Below, piece by piece: positions 37,783 to 52,060 of a stretch of DNA of 64,000 nucleotides. Made by a program: the position numbers and the translations under genes. The notes beneath the pieces were generated by a model. That model ran no database searches, was not told the DNA's origin, and saw only the letters and a program-made list of their open reading frames with translations. Source of the DNA: Eremophila alpestris peregrina (lineage: Eukaryota; Chordata; Aves; Passeriformes; Alaudidae); NCBI GenBank assembly GCA_009792885.1, contig WMCF01000008.1, positions 19,209,578-19,273,577 on the forward strand, given 5' to 3'. How positions within the stretch are numbered: the first letter of the stretch is position 1; each line of letters starts with the position of its first letter.

Positions 37783-37800
37783 ATTAATTTGACCCAACTA

Positions 37801-40800
37801 GTGTAAAACTGTGTGGTTTTTAAGTGCTGATTGCGGCACAGGTTTTAAAATAGATCTGTAGATTGATTACACGCTTTAAAAGTGACTTTGGTCACCTGGC
37901 CAAGCTCACAAAGCAGTAAATAGCCACTGTCAAATCGCAGTAGTTTCATGTCTCTGGAAAGTTGGATTGTGCTGTTGAGTAAACACAATGAGTAAGAATG
38001 TGACACCCTGTCCTCCTGGCAGATCTCACTGCTGCTAAGCAGCTACCTTGGAAACAGCTACTGCTGCAGGCAAGTGCAATAAACCAGCAACATTTCAAGG
38101 TCAAACAAACATGGGATCATTAATAAACATTCTAGAAGAAGTTCTAAATAACTAACTCTTGTCAGTGAATGCTCTAATTTAATCTGGTTTTATACAGATG
38201 TAAATCTTTGCCCTGCATGTTTTAGAGTTTGAGTTCAGGATACTTCAGAAGTTTGCTACTCTCTCCTAAAGCATCTGAAGAGTCCAGCATTTCAGACTGT
38301 TACCTGGTATACATTTTGTTTGGAGGTTTCGTGCTTACTTGATTTCTAGGCTGTAAGTGCAAGGCAAAGTTGGAATTGTTAATTGCTGGATGAGCTGAGG
38401 TATATAATTGTTTCCTTTTACTTCATAAGCAGAAGATTAAAATGTGCTTTTGAAAGGAGGCTTTTTTAATTTGACAGTGGTTACTTTCCCAGGTAAGATT
38501 CTTGTAAAGAGGAAAAAGGAGGAAACATCCTACTGCTTTTAAGACTGTTAGCAGTCTACTGCAACAGCCTTTATCTAATCATTAGAGGAATTCTTGGTCT
38601 AATTAAAGTTCCTGAAGCTTAAGTACAGTGATAAGCAGCTTTATTTATAGAAAAGTGAAAATGGTTTAGGGAAGCTTAGAAGATACTCAGCCTTTGTCTC
38701 TAAAGGACCAGTGTTATCCTCTAGCACTGCAGTGAGGATCCTGTTGCTATGTGTTTGTTTACTGCCTGGAATTTTCTTGTGAGTGTGAAGATGGAAAAGA
38801 TGGGGTAGTAAGAACTAGAATGTGAGCTGCGGAGGTTTAATATCCATGTTTTAACTGCCTTGTCAGTGACTCTAGCCTGACACTCTAAGACAGTGTTTGA
38901 AAGTTTGTGGATGCTTTGAAAGTTTGTGAAGGAGCCTTTTTGGTTTGGTTTTTTTTTTTCATTGCCAAATTGCTATGGCTTGTCTGCTGTATTGTGCTTA
39001 AAAAATGTTAAACATTGATTGTTTGAAATCACAGGTTTGAAAACAATTCAGATATATGTTGCGAAATAGAACCATTACCCAAATATAATTAGTGGGATGT
39101 TTTTTCTGGCAAATTTTATTTTATGCTGAATTTTACAGTAGTTGAAGGTGTAACCTGCTTAAAAGAATTAGACTAGTAATTTTTCAGTTACTCAAATTTT
39201 TCTCTACCATACCTTTTAGGTAATAACTGCAGGACTTACCCATCTATAAACAGTGCCTGAAATTAGGAAATTTGATATGTAACATTTATTGTGAATTTTT
39301 TAATCTATTAGTATCAACAAATATACTTTAAATCCTTTTTTCTTGTGCTCTAAAGGGTTTTTGGAGTCTCTCTGGAGTGAAATTCTTGAGCCATTACTTC
39401 ATGTGTGTGCGTTTTCCTCCCTGAAGCTTAATCATCTTGAGTTTGGTTACTTGTGCAGGATGAATTCTAAATTTATTACTTACGGACTAGATGAGGAAGT
39501 GCAAGTTTTGCTTAAAAAACAACCATTACCAGTATCATATTTTTGTATGTACCACTTTGGGAACACAATGAAATCTGATGTTTAAATCTTAAGAAATAGG
39601 ATAATGGTTGTATCATATATCAGACACAGAGTATTTGCTTAAATGACATTGGCAGGAACACAGAATTGGTAATTGGCTCTTCTGGATGTTGATGCCAAGA
39701 ACCAAGGAACTGCTGGAGCATCTGAGCTGGATTTGGAGCACTTTGTTGGTAGATACAAGCAGTACGGACTGACAAACCATTGAGAAGCTTGCACATTTTC
39801 TGTTCCCTTTCTTTTCTGGATAATAATACAGAGTAGTAGTCCTTGGGACCAAAACAGTGCTTATTTAATAATCGAGAGAAGAAATAATCCTCAGAATATA
39901 GTCATTCAGAATTACAGCTCTCCAACTGTCAGCAGAGAGTCTGGCTTTATTTTTAAATTCAAAATTAAATGGAAAAAGCAGACTACACCAAATTAACATA
40001 AAACATGTTTTCTGTGGTTCATCTCCTTTGTATGAATGTGAAAGGCCCATGGTTAAAGCCGAAATCTGCTAGTTGGTAGCAGTCTTTTTCATCTGTAGTA
40101 GCTTCTAGTATCCAACCCCTAGAGAATGTTACTGAAACTCACCTGCTGCCTCTGAGACAGGTAAGAAGTGTAAGAATTTTTGGAGAGCAAACCTCTCTGC
40201 TGTCAGTTGTGTTCACAATGCCCAGGCCTGCAGTTGGTAGAAGAAAAAGAGTATTAAATCATTCTGTAATGTTAAAGGATCCCTTTTGTGCTGTAGTATC
40301 TTCTATGCTTGCCTTACAGGAGCTGGGATACCACTCTTCTCACACTGATGTCCTGCCTGGATAACTCAGATGTTTTCACATCTTGGCCCTTACTACCTTC
40401 TTGTCTTTACTAACAATGTCCCTAAACCTCCTGGCTGAGATAGAGTTAGCACAAATACCTTCAGCAGCTTAACAGCACACAGCTGTTCTTTAACACATTT
40501 CAAGGGAACAGAAGTTGTCCTGATGTGGATTCCTCTTTGGGAAAAAACGGTCTTACCTATGTACCAAGGTAGAAGAACACCAGAGATCCTTAATGACCGG
40601 TTGGGAAAATACTGTGCTGGTTGCTCTCATGAGCACTGTGAGAGGTGGGTGGCTGGTAAAAGGATAGGTGTAATCCAAGAAGCATTCTTCAAGGAATCAA
40701 TTCAACATAGATCACTGCTGGTATAGAAAACAAAATAATACTACAGTCTTTCTTTGGTGCTGGGCACATTGCCTGGTTCATTGTGTGTGCTCACTCGCCT

Positions 40801-43800
40801 TGGCTTACCAGGAGAACCTCAGGAAACAATGCACACCTTGGGCAGCAACCAGTCAGGCTGATCATCATCATTCCAACATTTTATAGATAGGATATGCATC
40901 CTCACGCAAGCTGTCTGTCCTGTCTAGAGATGATACCTGGATTGGGAATGAGCTCAGAGCAGATTCCTTGTACTTTGTGCCCTGGATGATAGGTTTTACC
41001 TGAGTCACCCTCAGCTCCGCTGCAGTGCAGAGGATTTGGTGCGACCCGTGTATTCTGCCAAGCAGAAGTGAATTGTCACAGTGTTACTTGCAGACACAAA
41101 GTATCTTTGTTTTCTGAAAGGCTGTAATTTCAACCTCCTGACTGAAATCAAATACTGTGGTAGATCAAGTTGTGAGTTGCATCCCTCGTGTTTTCAGTCA
41201 GAAAAGCCTTCTGTTGGTCCTAAAATCCTCCTGAAGAGTGATGCAACACGAAATCATTACAGATCTTCGTAGTACCTGACTTTCCACCAAAACTAGATTA
41301 TATTGCTTCCTTCTGTCCTTCCCCAAGCTTTTTTAGGATTAACCTTCAGCCCATTCTTAACCTTTGGCCCATTCTTCAAATATTCCTTTTCTGCCTAGAT
41401 AAAACTAGTGCCTTCTGAAAGACAGAGGAAAGTCATGCTCTCTGTACTTTTGCTGTCTTGTCCGTTCTTAGACATAACACGAATTCAGTTTATTAGCAGG
41501 AGGACAGAGCCCTGAACGAAACTGCTTGTGGGTGTGACAGAAGCATCTTGTCTAACCTCAAGCAGGCTCTCCGTTGGTGCTTTTTGAAGGTGACTCCAAA
41601 GAGTCCCCAGGGCATCAAGGCACATTTCCTGCACAAGTTATCCCAGCAGTGTGCACAGAAAGTATAGAGAACAGCATGGGGGTCGTGTCCCATACACCAG
41701 GCCCCATGGCCCAGCCTTCAGGAGGGGTAGCTGTGCTCTCTCAGAAACGTGATGTGTAACTGAGCAATCAGGGATGCAGCTCAAAGTGGAATCCTGCATT
41801 TGTCCAACTCAGTCACTCTTCTGACCCTTACCCATCTCCACCTGCTGTAATGAGCGGGTTATACTCTGAGCAGGTGCCATCTTGCACTGCAGACACTTAG
41901 ATGCAGGTGTTTTAACTGAAACCAAATCTGTCTTGCCCTGTGCCTCAGTTGCTCGTTTTTCTAATGGTGCTAATAGCACAATGCATATAAATACATCTAG
42001 TCCAGACATGAACTGCAGTCCAGACGTGTGACACTTGAAATATTTTTAAATGGCGTTCTCGTTGTTCAAATTTAGTTACCTGTTCTCAGAACAAAAATAT
42101 TAGGCAAGACTTCCTCATTTCTACAAGGTCTGGCTTTCAGAATCAGTAGCCATTTTAAGCTCTCAAAATGAAAATCAAAACAACATGAATCGTGTCTGTA
42201 GAGCAGTTACTCTGAGCAGTTTGATTACTTGTGTGTGCAAATATTGGGTCATGCTCTAGTGTTGCATCAAACTGGTTTTCGATTTAAGATTTTGGAAACC
42301 CAGCCACAGCATGCAGTTCTCATGGATTTAGTTTTAATAAACTAAAAATGTTTTAATACACTATGTGAAAGACAGGAGGTTTGGGACCTACAGACTAGTT
42401 GCTAATCCCCTGGTTTACTGCCAGGTTTGCAGCACAGCTCTCATCAGGAGCACTTCACCGTGAGTGACGGTGTCAAGAAGCTTAACTGATCCTGAACAGG
42501 GAGTGCTGCAGCAGTGTGTGGGCAGCCCTATCGGATGGCTGTGCCCGGGGCTGCACCGGGCTGCCTCCCTGGCTGCCCACGACAGCCACACATTCCTCTC
42601 CAGACCTGTGAAAAGAGAGTTTCATGGGCGTGAGTCATTTTAAAATCACCAGAACTGCTGCTTCTCTGACTGCCCATAGGTCTGCAAGGTCAGAGGTGCA
42701 GCAGTGCTGCTGCCCTGCTTTCAGAAGGTGCAGGGCCCTGGGAAGATTTGAAGTACAGGAGGCATTCTGTTTATGGCTTAGATTTACTGCAGCTCTGTGT
42801 GTGCTGGCTTCTGCTGGTTTCGTCTTACTGCCTCGTTGTCTCTGCCATCTCCGTTTGAAAGGGGCCATCCTGTTTCCATCAGGGTGCGCCTTAGAGCTCT
42901 GACTTTGTTCGAGGAAAGGCAGCCAGTAGCTTTGAAGTGTGTGATAATATTTTTGCTGCTGGATGATAGTCACACCATATTCCCCAGCCTCTTGGATCAC
43001 CATGGGACATTAGGAGAAATTGTGATGGGATGTGGCGGAAGTCAGATTGATTTACTTTCCTCTATTAAATTTCCTTTTTTTACAGTTTGCACTTGATAAC
43101 TACTACAGCCATAAAGTAAAAATGTGTCAGCTATTGCATCTGAACAACATGATCCATGCTTACTTAAAAAACTTTTGGACTTGCCATACGTTTTTTAGAT
43201 TCCAGCTAAGATTTTAATAATCTTTCTGCATAATTTTCAGTGAACAGCTGCACTGTCAACATGGAGACAGAGAAGGCTTCTAAGAAACACAAGGGCAAGC
43301 ACAGCTCTTTAAATTTGACCTCCTGTTTTATTACTATGAAGACGGGTGCTTATTTAGCAGCTCTATTTTGTTCATTAAAGAAGAAATGAAGAAACAAAAC
43401 CTTTGTCCTTTGTGTTGCAATTGGAGTGAAATGTTTCTGCCCTACACAATTTCTTAAGGTCTTGCTCAGCAGAAGCTCATAGAGCTACTAACACCAATTT
43501 TTTTAACTTAGTTTTAATACTGGTTGCTCTGTGCATGAATGAGCATGCTGTTGGGATGTCCTGGAAACAGCCAGGATGGGAGCTCTGCAGCAGCAAGGAC
43601 AGAAGTAGAGCTGTATTTCCCTAGCAATAGTCTCAGTCCCAGAGAATATGTGCTACTTGGTGTGATACTTCAACCACAGGATAATTAGCCTGCAGAGTGA
43701 GGCCCTGAAGGATAAGTTTTTACTGCTCCCCTGTGCCATAGCCACAGGGTTTGGTAGGAGTGTGAAACTAAGACAAGAGTTACAGAGTTCAGAAGGGATT

Positions 43801-45660
43801 TGTTAAGCTATCTGAAGCAGTGCCCCATTGCACAGAAGGATAGCAGTGTGTACAAGGTTAGAGCCGGAGTTCCACAAGTTCTTGCTCTAGTTTTGGTGGT
43901 TCTTGCAAACTGGCAAAACATTTGGCATTAGTAACAGAGACTGGAGCTATATGATGGACAGACCTCTGTGGTACTGGAGAAGGCATTTTTAAAAAAGGCT
44001 GATTCTGCATGCTGCACTGTATTTATAAAAGTCTACTGATAGAGAATTTTTATTACCAGAACAAGCCTATTTTGCCCTCCAAGATACAATTACGTATTTT
44101 ATACGTGGTGCAGGTGATTATGTAACTGCTTTCCAATAAAGTCTGCAAAAAAGATTTTTAGAATACAGAACAGAAGCAAATCTATATTAAAAATGCTTTG
44201 TGAATTTTTTGCTTTTGAGACATTAATGCTGAAGAACATTTATTTAGATTCACAGTGGAAGTTTCAGTTTTATCTTTATATACACCAAGGAAGCTTCTCA
44301 TTTATGTTTATCACATTTCTAGCTATTGTCCCAAACTCAGGCTTGCTATTGTAATCACACCAGGATGAGATATTCCTCCTTGTTATTCTAGTTTGTGCAA
44401 AGTAGGGAACTGGTACATAACTCAAAAAAAGCTGGCTCCTCAATCATCAAAACTTTATGCTATTTATACATTTTAACAAAGGCATCAGCATTCATTTATT
44501 ACAGATGACATTACTTTTTCATTAATTAGTACTGAAACTCCTATTCCCACATAACTATGTCTCATTCTCATGCTAATTAGTCTGCATGCACAGTTCTTCC
44601 CTCCATTTGAATTGGTTCATTTGGAGCAGGTGGTCAATGGGTTGGTGGTCAGGATCTCCCACTGCTGGAATTACCTTTGCCCCAGTTACTGCTCAGTTCT
44701 GCTGACTTCACTCCTGGTGGCTCTTGTCCAAACAGCCCATTCAGCTTGGGGCTGTCTTCCATTTCCCATAAAAGATAGTCAAGTACACAATGTTCACAAT
44801 GCAATTGCTTAATCATAACTGTCCAGCTCTAGCTACTGATTAACAACAAAAAATTCAGTTTGATTCAAATTTTGGGGGACTCAGATCTTGAGGGGCTTGA
44901 TATCACAACCACAAGGACACAACCCTTTATCTGAAACACAGTGAGGGATGTCAATTAAGGAATTGTGTGATATCTGCTAGGAGAGATTATTCTTCATCAG
45001 TAGTGAGACATAAGATGAAAAGACATTTTATTCTTTGTTTAGGTTCAGAGCCAGTGGGAAGGAAAAAGCAGCTTGATGAGGCTTTGATTCAAACTGTCAT
45101 CATGGGTTAGGTTTGGCTTTTCCTTACCTAGATACTTTGATCTTCCATTACCTGAGCAATGCAAGATAAGGATTAAAGAGGAATAAAAAAGATTGCAGGG
45201 TGTCTTTTGACATAAAAATGTGGAATTCAGTAGACAGACATGTGAGGAAAGGATTGACACTGATGAGAGTCCCCAAGCCCAAGCTGATAACATTCAAATC
45301 ACACTGATTATGTCCCCAAGAGAGTTATTAAGCAGACAAATGTCCCAAAGCAAACAGAGAAAATCAAGCCTCTTCTATGCAAAACACTGCAATGAAGGGA
45401 AGGGTCAGCAGAAGAAAATAAAAGGGATCGAGCATATTCCTCCATAATTTTGAAAGTGATAATTGGAGGAATGGCAAGAGAGGTGGAAAGAAAAAAGAAA
45501 AACTGACCATAGCCAAGCTTTTCTTGGTGCTGTGCAGCAAGGAGGCCAAGCTGGTGAGAAAGCCCTTCAAGCAAGAAATCATATCCCTGGCAGGATGGTG
45601 CTCACCTCTGCCCCACAGCAAGGTGATCCTTCACACACCGCTTCAGGGAAAGGCAAATAA
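37801..45660. other. Intergenic, nothing recognised
   Basis: AT-rich, then moderately GC-rich (about 42,440-43,050), sequence between the convergent WASL and LMOD2 genes. Short ORFs of 60-122 codons on both strands overlap each other and resemble nothing I know. A CTGTGCCTCAGTTGCTC segment near 41,940 faintly resembles a MIR core but is too weak to call. Confidence 0.6.
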
Positions 45661-46150
45661 AATCATAGAGGCACAGAGCCTGAGCTGGAAGGGACCTTAA
45701 AGATCCTTAGTTCCAACCACCTGCCATGGACAGGGACACCTTGCACTGGACCAGGTTTCTCAGAGCTCCATGCAACTTGGCCTTTAAAGATTTCTAGGGT
45801 TGGGGCATCCACAGATTGTCTGAGCAACCTGTTCCATTGTTTCACCACCCTCACAGTAAAGAATCTCTTCGTAGTATCTAATCTAAGCCTGCTGTCTTTC
45901 AGTTTGAAGCCATTCCCTTTGTCCTGTCATTACTTGATCTACAGAAATCCCCTCCAACCTTCTTGTAGGCCCCCTTTAAGTACTGGAAGGCTGCAATTAG
46001 GTCACCCCAAAGCTGCCTTTTTTCCAAGCTGTACAATCTCATTTCTCTTAGCCTTTTCACACAGGAAAGGTGCTCCATCCCTCTAATCCACTTGATGGCC
46101 TCCTCTAGACTCGCTTCAAAGCAGATGTCCTTACTGTGCTGGGGTGCAGC
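45661..46150 (-). mobile_element. CR1 LINE 3' fragment, minus orientation
   Basis: The plus strand reads as the reverse complement of a CR1 3' end. It starts AATCATAGAGGCACAGAG, then GGAAGGGACCTTAAAGAT, CTGCCATGGACAGGGACACC, CACCCTCACAGTAAAGAAT, CTTGTAGGCCCCCTTTAAG and ACTCGCTTCAAAGCAGATGTCC. CR1 is the dominant bird non-LTR retrotransposon and typically leaves 5'-truncated copies like this one, about 490 bp. The reading frame is broken and the copy is inactive. No clear target duplication is visible, as is usual for CR1. Confidence 0.93.
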
Positions 46151-49100
46151 ATCTTTTCTTCCTCACGTGTTTGAATGCAGCCTTCCCCTCTGCAGCACAG
46201 TGTGGGCCCTGCTCAAAAGCAGCTGTACAGATACAATGAAGGAAATTCTGCCAGCTCTGGTTAGCTCAGTGTTTGCATTTTGAAGGATTATAATTTATCT
46301 GGTGTAAGAGGCAGGAGATCAGTGTAGAGATAGAGCTTCAATAGAATTTCCAGACTAAATCCCTAATTTCACTTAGAAGCTAAGCATAATTATGCAACTC
46401 CTGATTTGCCTTCAGGTCAACCCCAGTTGGTTTCAACTAAACCCGATGCTCTGCTTTTAAAGTATGATATTCTGTGTCAGAAATAACTGCTCAAGGCCAC
46501 TGCTTGCTTTTAAATGCCAGGAAGGGCCCTGGAAACCTCCCATGACCTCAGGACAGCAGGCAACATCTTTTGCTAACAAATACTGGAACAAGGTGAACAC
46601 ATTTGAATCTTTTCACAGATCATTGCAGCTCCCCCAGACCTAGCAACAGGACTGAATGGCCCTGCAGTTTTCCACTCCATGGCTTGCTGAAAAACTGAGC
46701 AGTTTTATCATTTGCCCCAGAAGTAATGAACTCTCCAGACTTCTTAATTTAAAATCAAATGAGGGAGAGACCCTGAGTTTGCCCAATACATGTATTAACC
46801 TCGAATTTCAAAGAAGAAAATAATCTAGAAACAAAGCTATAGTCAAATTGAAAATCTTTTGAGAACACTGCTCCATTTGGAGGAGGGGTTGAATATTTAT
46901 CATCTTGGGAAAAGCTGATTTGAGTTTCTGTAGAAAGCAGGTGTTTAAACATTCACTGAAATATGACAGAGTGAAGTTCAGGTCGTTGCTCTGAGCCATC
47001 TCAGGCATGTGAGTCTCACCACAACAGCAGCACTGGAGACCCAGAAATTGCACCCTGGAAGTGATGAATTGACCCACCTCTGATGAAAGAACTCCATCTA
47101 TCACTCCACTGCTACTTTATCCCAGGTGGCACTGCTAGTGTCAGTACAAGGATGAGACAGTATCAGACAATCAACAGGCAGAGCAAGTGATGGGAGAGCA
47201 GTCTTGGGTAATGCAGGTCCCCAGATGTGATAAGGACCCACATTCCCAGTCACTCAGCACCACACCTCCTCTGATGCCAAATAAAGCTCAGGAGAAATGC
47301 AGTGCAGAGGGAAAGCTGCCTGCTTCAGAATCAGTCTGTGGGTGGGATCACAGCTGGCTGACGTGGGCAAGGAGCTGAGGGCCCTGAGGGTGGCTGTCTG
47401 GGGAGCTGGTGCCCCCTGCATTGAGCAGGTCTGCTCACCCTGCTTTAATGAAGCATTAGAATGAGACACAGCAGGTTGTAGCATTGGCATGCTATACAGT
47501 CACTCACAGATAAGGCCATTCATTGCCACTCTCAGGTAATCAAATGAGAGCTGTCCAGGGTGAATGCTCCTCCATGTCCAGCGTGGTTGATATCTATGAT
47601 TTCACTTTTCACCTAAGAAGATGACAAAGTACGAAGTAAGACTTTCCAATGGACATTGTTTGGGGAGATTAGGAGGTCAATCTACTAAGTATTTTTAAGG
47701 GCCAGTTTAATAATGTTTGATGTTTTCTTGGAGCAAAGGCCAGTCTGGAGGAGTTCTTACACTCTACAGACAGGAAGCTGGCAGAACATGCTCAGTGCCC
47801 TTGAGGTAACACCATGTCTTGTAGCAGGGAGCTGTCAGAGCAGGATTAGGGCTCAGGATTGTCTGACACCCAGCTGTGAGCTCAGTTCTCCATGTGACCT
47901 GTGGGATTCTTTGCAGTGGGAATTTGAGAGTGGGAGCCAGTGGCACAGTGGGGTTATTCAGGCTGCTCAGCTGTGCTGGGCTATCAACTATCAACATCTG
48001 TGGCTCTGTAGTCACAAAGATCTTAGGGTGCTGATCCAGAAAAATTAAATCCATGATGCTCAACACTGTCCTCCCTCTGTTCCTAGCATCTCCTTTGCAC
48101 CAGCAACACAGCTCTGAAACTGCAGTGAGAGATTTAGGGAAGTAAACTGGAACAGTCTTCCTTTTTGCGGGTTGACTTTTTTTTTCTGCAGTGCACATCC
48201 AGAGCTGCAAAAGCTGGTGTTGCACCTAAAAATCCAACTACTGGGATGTTTGGAGTGATTGGATCTCAAACTGATTTTAGTCACTTTAAACTACAGCAGA
48301 GACTGAAAAGCTTAACTCATGAGTGGGTAGACAGAAGATAATCCTGGCATGGGATGACATCAATCTTGTAACAAGGGCCTGTAACACATCCCAATTAATG
48401 CTAAACTGGGATGAAAGGCAGGAGTACTTGCCCTGTCTGGGTGCTCCCTGTGCAGCCACAACCCTGCTGGAGTGGTGCCTGCCCCACCACTCACAGTACA
48501 GGCAGTGTTTGCTTGTAGCTGCCCACCCTCCGCAGCCGAGACTGACCTGCCACAGTCCGGGCACACGCGGGGAAGAGGAAAACAAAGGGCTGGAATTTGG
48601 CAGAAGTGATTAAGAGCACATGAAACCTGAGCACTGTTGCCTCCCAACTTGTTTGTGAAACACAGCAACACATGCATGGGTCGAAGATTTAGAGAGCAGT
48701 AAGCTGAGACTGAGCAACAGGAGTGACCCCACACTGTGTACACATAAACACTTCCTTCAGGTGCCTGCAAAACTCACTGCTTTAAACTGCAGCTCATTGA
48801 CAGCCCTCAAGAGCATTCATGAGTGTGATAAATAAAAATACATCTATAGCTCCAAATGTTTCTTGGAAAAGAAACTGGAAAGAAAAGCCCAGGAAATATC
48901 AAGTCCTTCATGGGTGGATTGACCTAATGCTCTCAGCAGAAAGGCATAATGGGGTGCAGAAAGAATTAATTTCTTACCTATAGGGCTGAAACTTCAAGTA
49001 TGTCCCACGCAAGAAAAATAGTCTCATGTGGAGGCTATACTTGGTTAGTCTGGTGAGATATCTTGTAGGCCACTCCTGGGAATCATCTCAAATTTATCCT

Positions 49101-52060
49101 CCTCAGAGCACACAAGCATTTCTGACTATCAGCTCCTCAGATGCTTGTTTCTTAAGTGAGGATATGGCAGAAATGCATTCCTTCTCGCAGGCATTCTTTC
49201 ACAGCCAGGTCAGCTCGACACTCCTGTCCTCATGGCTTGCCTCATCTCATTTACAAAATGTCCTGCACTGGATCATGGGCTGTGCTTCTCTCACCATTTA
49301 GAAACATTCACTTATATTTCACCAGTCAAAGTACTCCTGGTGGCAAAAATAAAAACAAAATAAATCTAGTAATAATGAATCCAATAGCACTTGATGCCTA
49401 AGGACGTTGCAGCACATTTCAGTCTGAGTGAACATAACCTTGCAGTACTCTGAGATAGATCAGTTCTGATCTCTCCAAGGCAAAGTAGAGGCATTACAAA
49501 TCAAAAAAAATATACAAATTAATATTACAAATAAAACGTACACAAACAGCCCAGGACATAACCCTCAGTCATGAGATACATATCTGGGCTCTTACCAGAC
49601 ACTCAGTAAGAATTTTTACTGTGACTGTGTTTTAATAAAAGAAAAATATCTTTCCCTGTTCTACAGAAAATAACTCTTCTTATAATTCTATAGAAAATAA
49701 CTCTTTGTTGCCATTAAAAAGGCTTTATAAAATTCATATTCATTCGAAGGTGAAAATAGTCAAAATTTACAGATATAAATAAATACATTTGGCAGATAGA
49801 TTGTTTCCATGCTTTCCACAATGACAGAATTTTTTCATGTCTCCATTTTTCTTTTGGACTGATCCAACATTTTCACGTAAAACAGTTACATCTGGATCTG
49901 ACAGTGTCCCAGCCACCCTGCAGCCCTTGCATGACAGCTGCCCTATTTTTCCACTAGCTATACAGGAGGAAAGCCCACAACTGTTGTGCTCTCCCTGCAA
50001 TTCTCTCTTCTGCCTTCCAGTTTCAGCACAAGGTTGCATCCTCCCAGCAGACCCAGCACTGCCATGGACCTTCAGCCCACACTGCCCTTGCTGGACAGCC
50101 CTGGCAAGGCAGGGAGCAGTGTGGAGCTGGGGCAAGTGGTCAGTCCATGCTGGGAGCTACCCCATCCTTACCAGTCACCCACTTGCTTTGTCCAGAGTTA
50201 CGCCTTCACTTTGCCTCCCCAAGCTGTGACAGTGCCCCTTGTCCCTAATCCTCCTCCTTTCTGCCTCCAGGTCTTGGCAGCTCAGGGTGAGGCTCAGGAC
50301 TGGGAAGCTAAAGTCCCAGCCAGGGGGTAGGATATTGAGATGCTTTCCCTTGGTAATGGTGCTTTCTGAGTACTATGCTCTTAAACATGAGTCCTCTGTA
50401 CTTCTCAGAGCAAGAGACGTGTCAGATAAAATGAAATTACTAAAACACTGCAAAAATCACAGTCCTGAACAGGAACTCCATTTAGTGCCTAACTTCTGAG
50501 GAATGACTACAAAAATTATTTGTCATAAGCACAGCATTGGACAAACAGATCTGTCAGAACCAGAGCGCACATGCAGTGCTGGGCTTATGAATATGTGAAC
50601 CAAATTCCACTCCCTCTAGTAAATTATTAGTTTTGATGCCACACTGGCATCAAGTGTGGATGGTATTAAGCCAGAATCTAGTAGAAGACTTTGGTTTCCA
50701 TGCAATAGTCTTTGTCTAAAGCTACATCTTACATGGATTTGAAAATAGAGCATCTTGCTACAAATTGTAGGAGATTTTTACAACTTTCAGTACTATTACA
50801 GGTTGCAGATCCTGTGGAATTATCACATCTAAGAGTATTAATTTAATGATGGCAGAGATTCTGTGTCACCAGTTTCAGGCTCTTGCTTCTGGAAACATCA
50901 AACCATATTACTGTTTTCATAAGCTTCTTGCATTATTTTAACAGTTAGAATTTGCACATTCTTTTTAATGGGAAGGCTGTTCCAAGCACCTTCTTGTTCT
51001 AAGAGTTTGGAGATGTCTTCTAATTTCTGATCCAAATGCAGTCGTGCACAGCTTGAGTTTTTTTCTACTGCTAACTATGTCCTGTAGCTCTTTCCACACT
51101 GCAATATTTATAGACATGAGCTGAAATCCCTTTGAGCCTTTGTTTGGCTAGATTGATCCCACCACCTGTTCTCATCTCTCTCACAGGACAGGCTCTTCAG
51201 TTCCCAATTATCCCAGCCATTTTCTGTCCCTCTTCCAATTCAAAACAATTTTTCCTGGCTGTTAGTTACTGAAATTGTACACACCCTTCCAGATGCTGTT
51301 TCGCTTGTGAAAACAGTGCTTGGAGCTACCTCTCCCCTTACATCCAGGCATTGCAAGTACCCCCTTTGTGGCTAACTCAAGGTGGTCATTTGTGCCACTC
51401 TCTGAACAGCCTGCAGACAAGTCCTCTCTGTTTTGGGTATGGAGCTGCCTTAATCATTAATTCCACAGAACTGATGGACTTCTGAGAAAAATGTACAGGT
51501 GGTGGCATGGAAATCTGCAATACCTACAGCTTCTGCTGTGTTCTGCAAGAGTTGTAACTGTGTTGTGCTACCATGTGTGCAAGGAGAGGCCCTGGCAACA
51601 GCTTCCCACTCCTCTCTGCCTCACACATCCCAGGACATCCATTCTCCCACCACACCATGCAGGGACTGTCCCACACCAGCTCTTCGGGCTCCTCACCTGT
51701 GTGGGGCAGAGACCTGGCCTCCAGAAATGCACATGGCTTCACTTGGCAGGAGCCCCCACGGCCACCTGCCCTGTTTGGTGGGAAGGAATGACCTCTGCAG
51801 GGCAGTCAGACCAGCTCCTTTGCCCTCAGCCAAGCAAGGTGGGTCACGCTCCAGAACATCAACAGGAGACTCAGGAGGAGGCACCAAAACTTCCAGAAGA
51901 TGTGAAAATAAAATTTCTTGTTCTTTTATGAGCCCCTTTTCTTTCTATAATTTCAGACAACTCCCTAGGTGGTGAGGCATGAACTAAAGGGCCACACACT
52001 GGATTTACTGGTAGCAGTCAGGGTCTGGTGTTTCTAGTTCTTTCAAAGGCCAGCTATTTT
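46151..52060. other. Intergenic, nothing recognised
   Basis: Moderate GC. ORFs up to 153 codons (47,764-48,225 minus) and 158 codons (51,499-51,975 plus) overlap opposite-frame ORFs of similar size and match no known family, so I do not call genes. No transposon is recognised. Confidence 0.55.

Larger units (their letters stand above)
35066..37800 (+). other. WASL: WASL 3' UTR (end approximate)
   Basis: AT-rich sequence after the stop with candidate poly(A) signals ATTAAA 35446-35451, AATAAA 36104-36109, AATAAA 37265-37270 (followed by G/T-rich sequence) and AATAAA 37777-37782 (followed by GTGTGGTTTTT). The last two give a UTR of 2.2-2.7 kb, about what mammalian N-WASP mRNAs have. A strong G-rich tract lies at 35,824-35,866. 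Which sites are used cannot be told from sequence alone. Confidence 0.6.

Noticed and set aside
41935..41990. CTGTGCCTCAGTTGCTC segment resembling a MIR core
   Set aside because: Similarity is limited to about 15 bases, too weak to call.
45663..45854. 63-codon minus-strand ORF (start MRVVKQWNRLL)
   Set aside because: It lies inside the CR1 fragment and is a relic frame of the repeat, not a gene.
47764..48225. 153-codon minus-strand ORF in intergenic DNA
   Set aside because: It overlaps a 111-codon plus-strand ORF, has no recognisable domain and sits in moderately GC-rich sequence where chance ORFs are common.
51499..51975. 158-codon plus-strand ORF
   Set aside because: Three other frames are also open across the same GC-rich patch, so stop codons are simply rare here. 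No known domain or splice context.
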